5,779 bases of DNA from Planctomycetaceae bacterium (GTDB taxonomy: Bacteria; Planctomycetota; Planctomycetia; Pirellulales; Thermoguttaceae), in contig JAIRYX010000464.1 in the NCBI GenBank assembly GCA_031267635.1, forward strand, positions 1 through 5,779, written 5' to 3'. Each line of letters begins with the position of its first letter. Within the stretch, counting starts at the first letter, position 1. The notes beneath the pieces were generated by a model. That model was not told the DNA's origin. It was given only the letters and a program-made list of their open reading frames with translations, and made no database searches. Both the position numbers and the translations under genes were made by a program. This document shows, piece after piece, positions 5,764 to 5,779 of the stretch.

Positions 5764-5779
5764 TTTATTATTTCCGGTA

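Overview
The window looks like a piece of a planctomycete (Planctomycetota, probably Pirellulales) chromosome or metagenomic contig. The evidence is the two proteins. One is an exported DUF1573 protein whose N-terminal part follows the planctomycete version of that family closely. The other is a putative lipoprotein with a C-terminal transglutaminase-like domain of the kind common in planctomycetes. Long AT-rich spacers, several dispersed repeats and no clear Shine-Dalgarno sequence before either gene fit the same group. The genus cannot be named from this sequence.

Layout, left to right. Positions 1-109 are one arm of a perfect 109-bp inverted repeat. Next come a 53-bp repeat copy (121-173) and a small 9-nt-periodic repeat (236-262). 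Positions 290-3025 (minus strand) encode the 911-residue DUF1573 protein: signal peptide, three Ig-like beta domains and a very long, low-complexity Pro/Gln/Asn/Ser/Thr-rich tail. Positions 3026-3716 are a 691-bp spacer without a credible gene. It holds a near-consensus plus-strand promoter, the second copy of the 53-bp repeat, three copies of a ~28-nt repeat (two direct, one inverted) and short ORF-like islands that may be gene remains. Positions 3717-5375 (minus strand) encode the 552-residue transglutaminase-like protein, in which the usual catalytic Cys is Ser. Positions 5376-5654 are its upstream region, and 5655-5763 is the second arm of the 109-bp inverted repeat.

Both genes read leftward, but the long spacer argues against one operon. 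Both products should leave the cytoplasm, one as a secreted or periplasmic protein and one as a probable lipoprotein, so both are envelope proteins. No shared pathway can be shown.

I found no clear new multi-gene system. The points most worth a second look are the perfect inverted repeat bracketing the gene pair, the Cys-to-Ser change in the transglutaminase triad, the oversized disordered tail on the DUF1573 protein, and the repeat-rich spacer with its own promoter.
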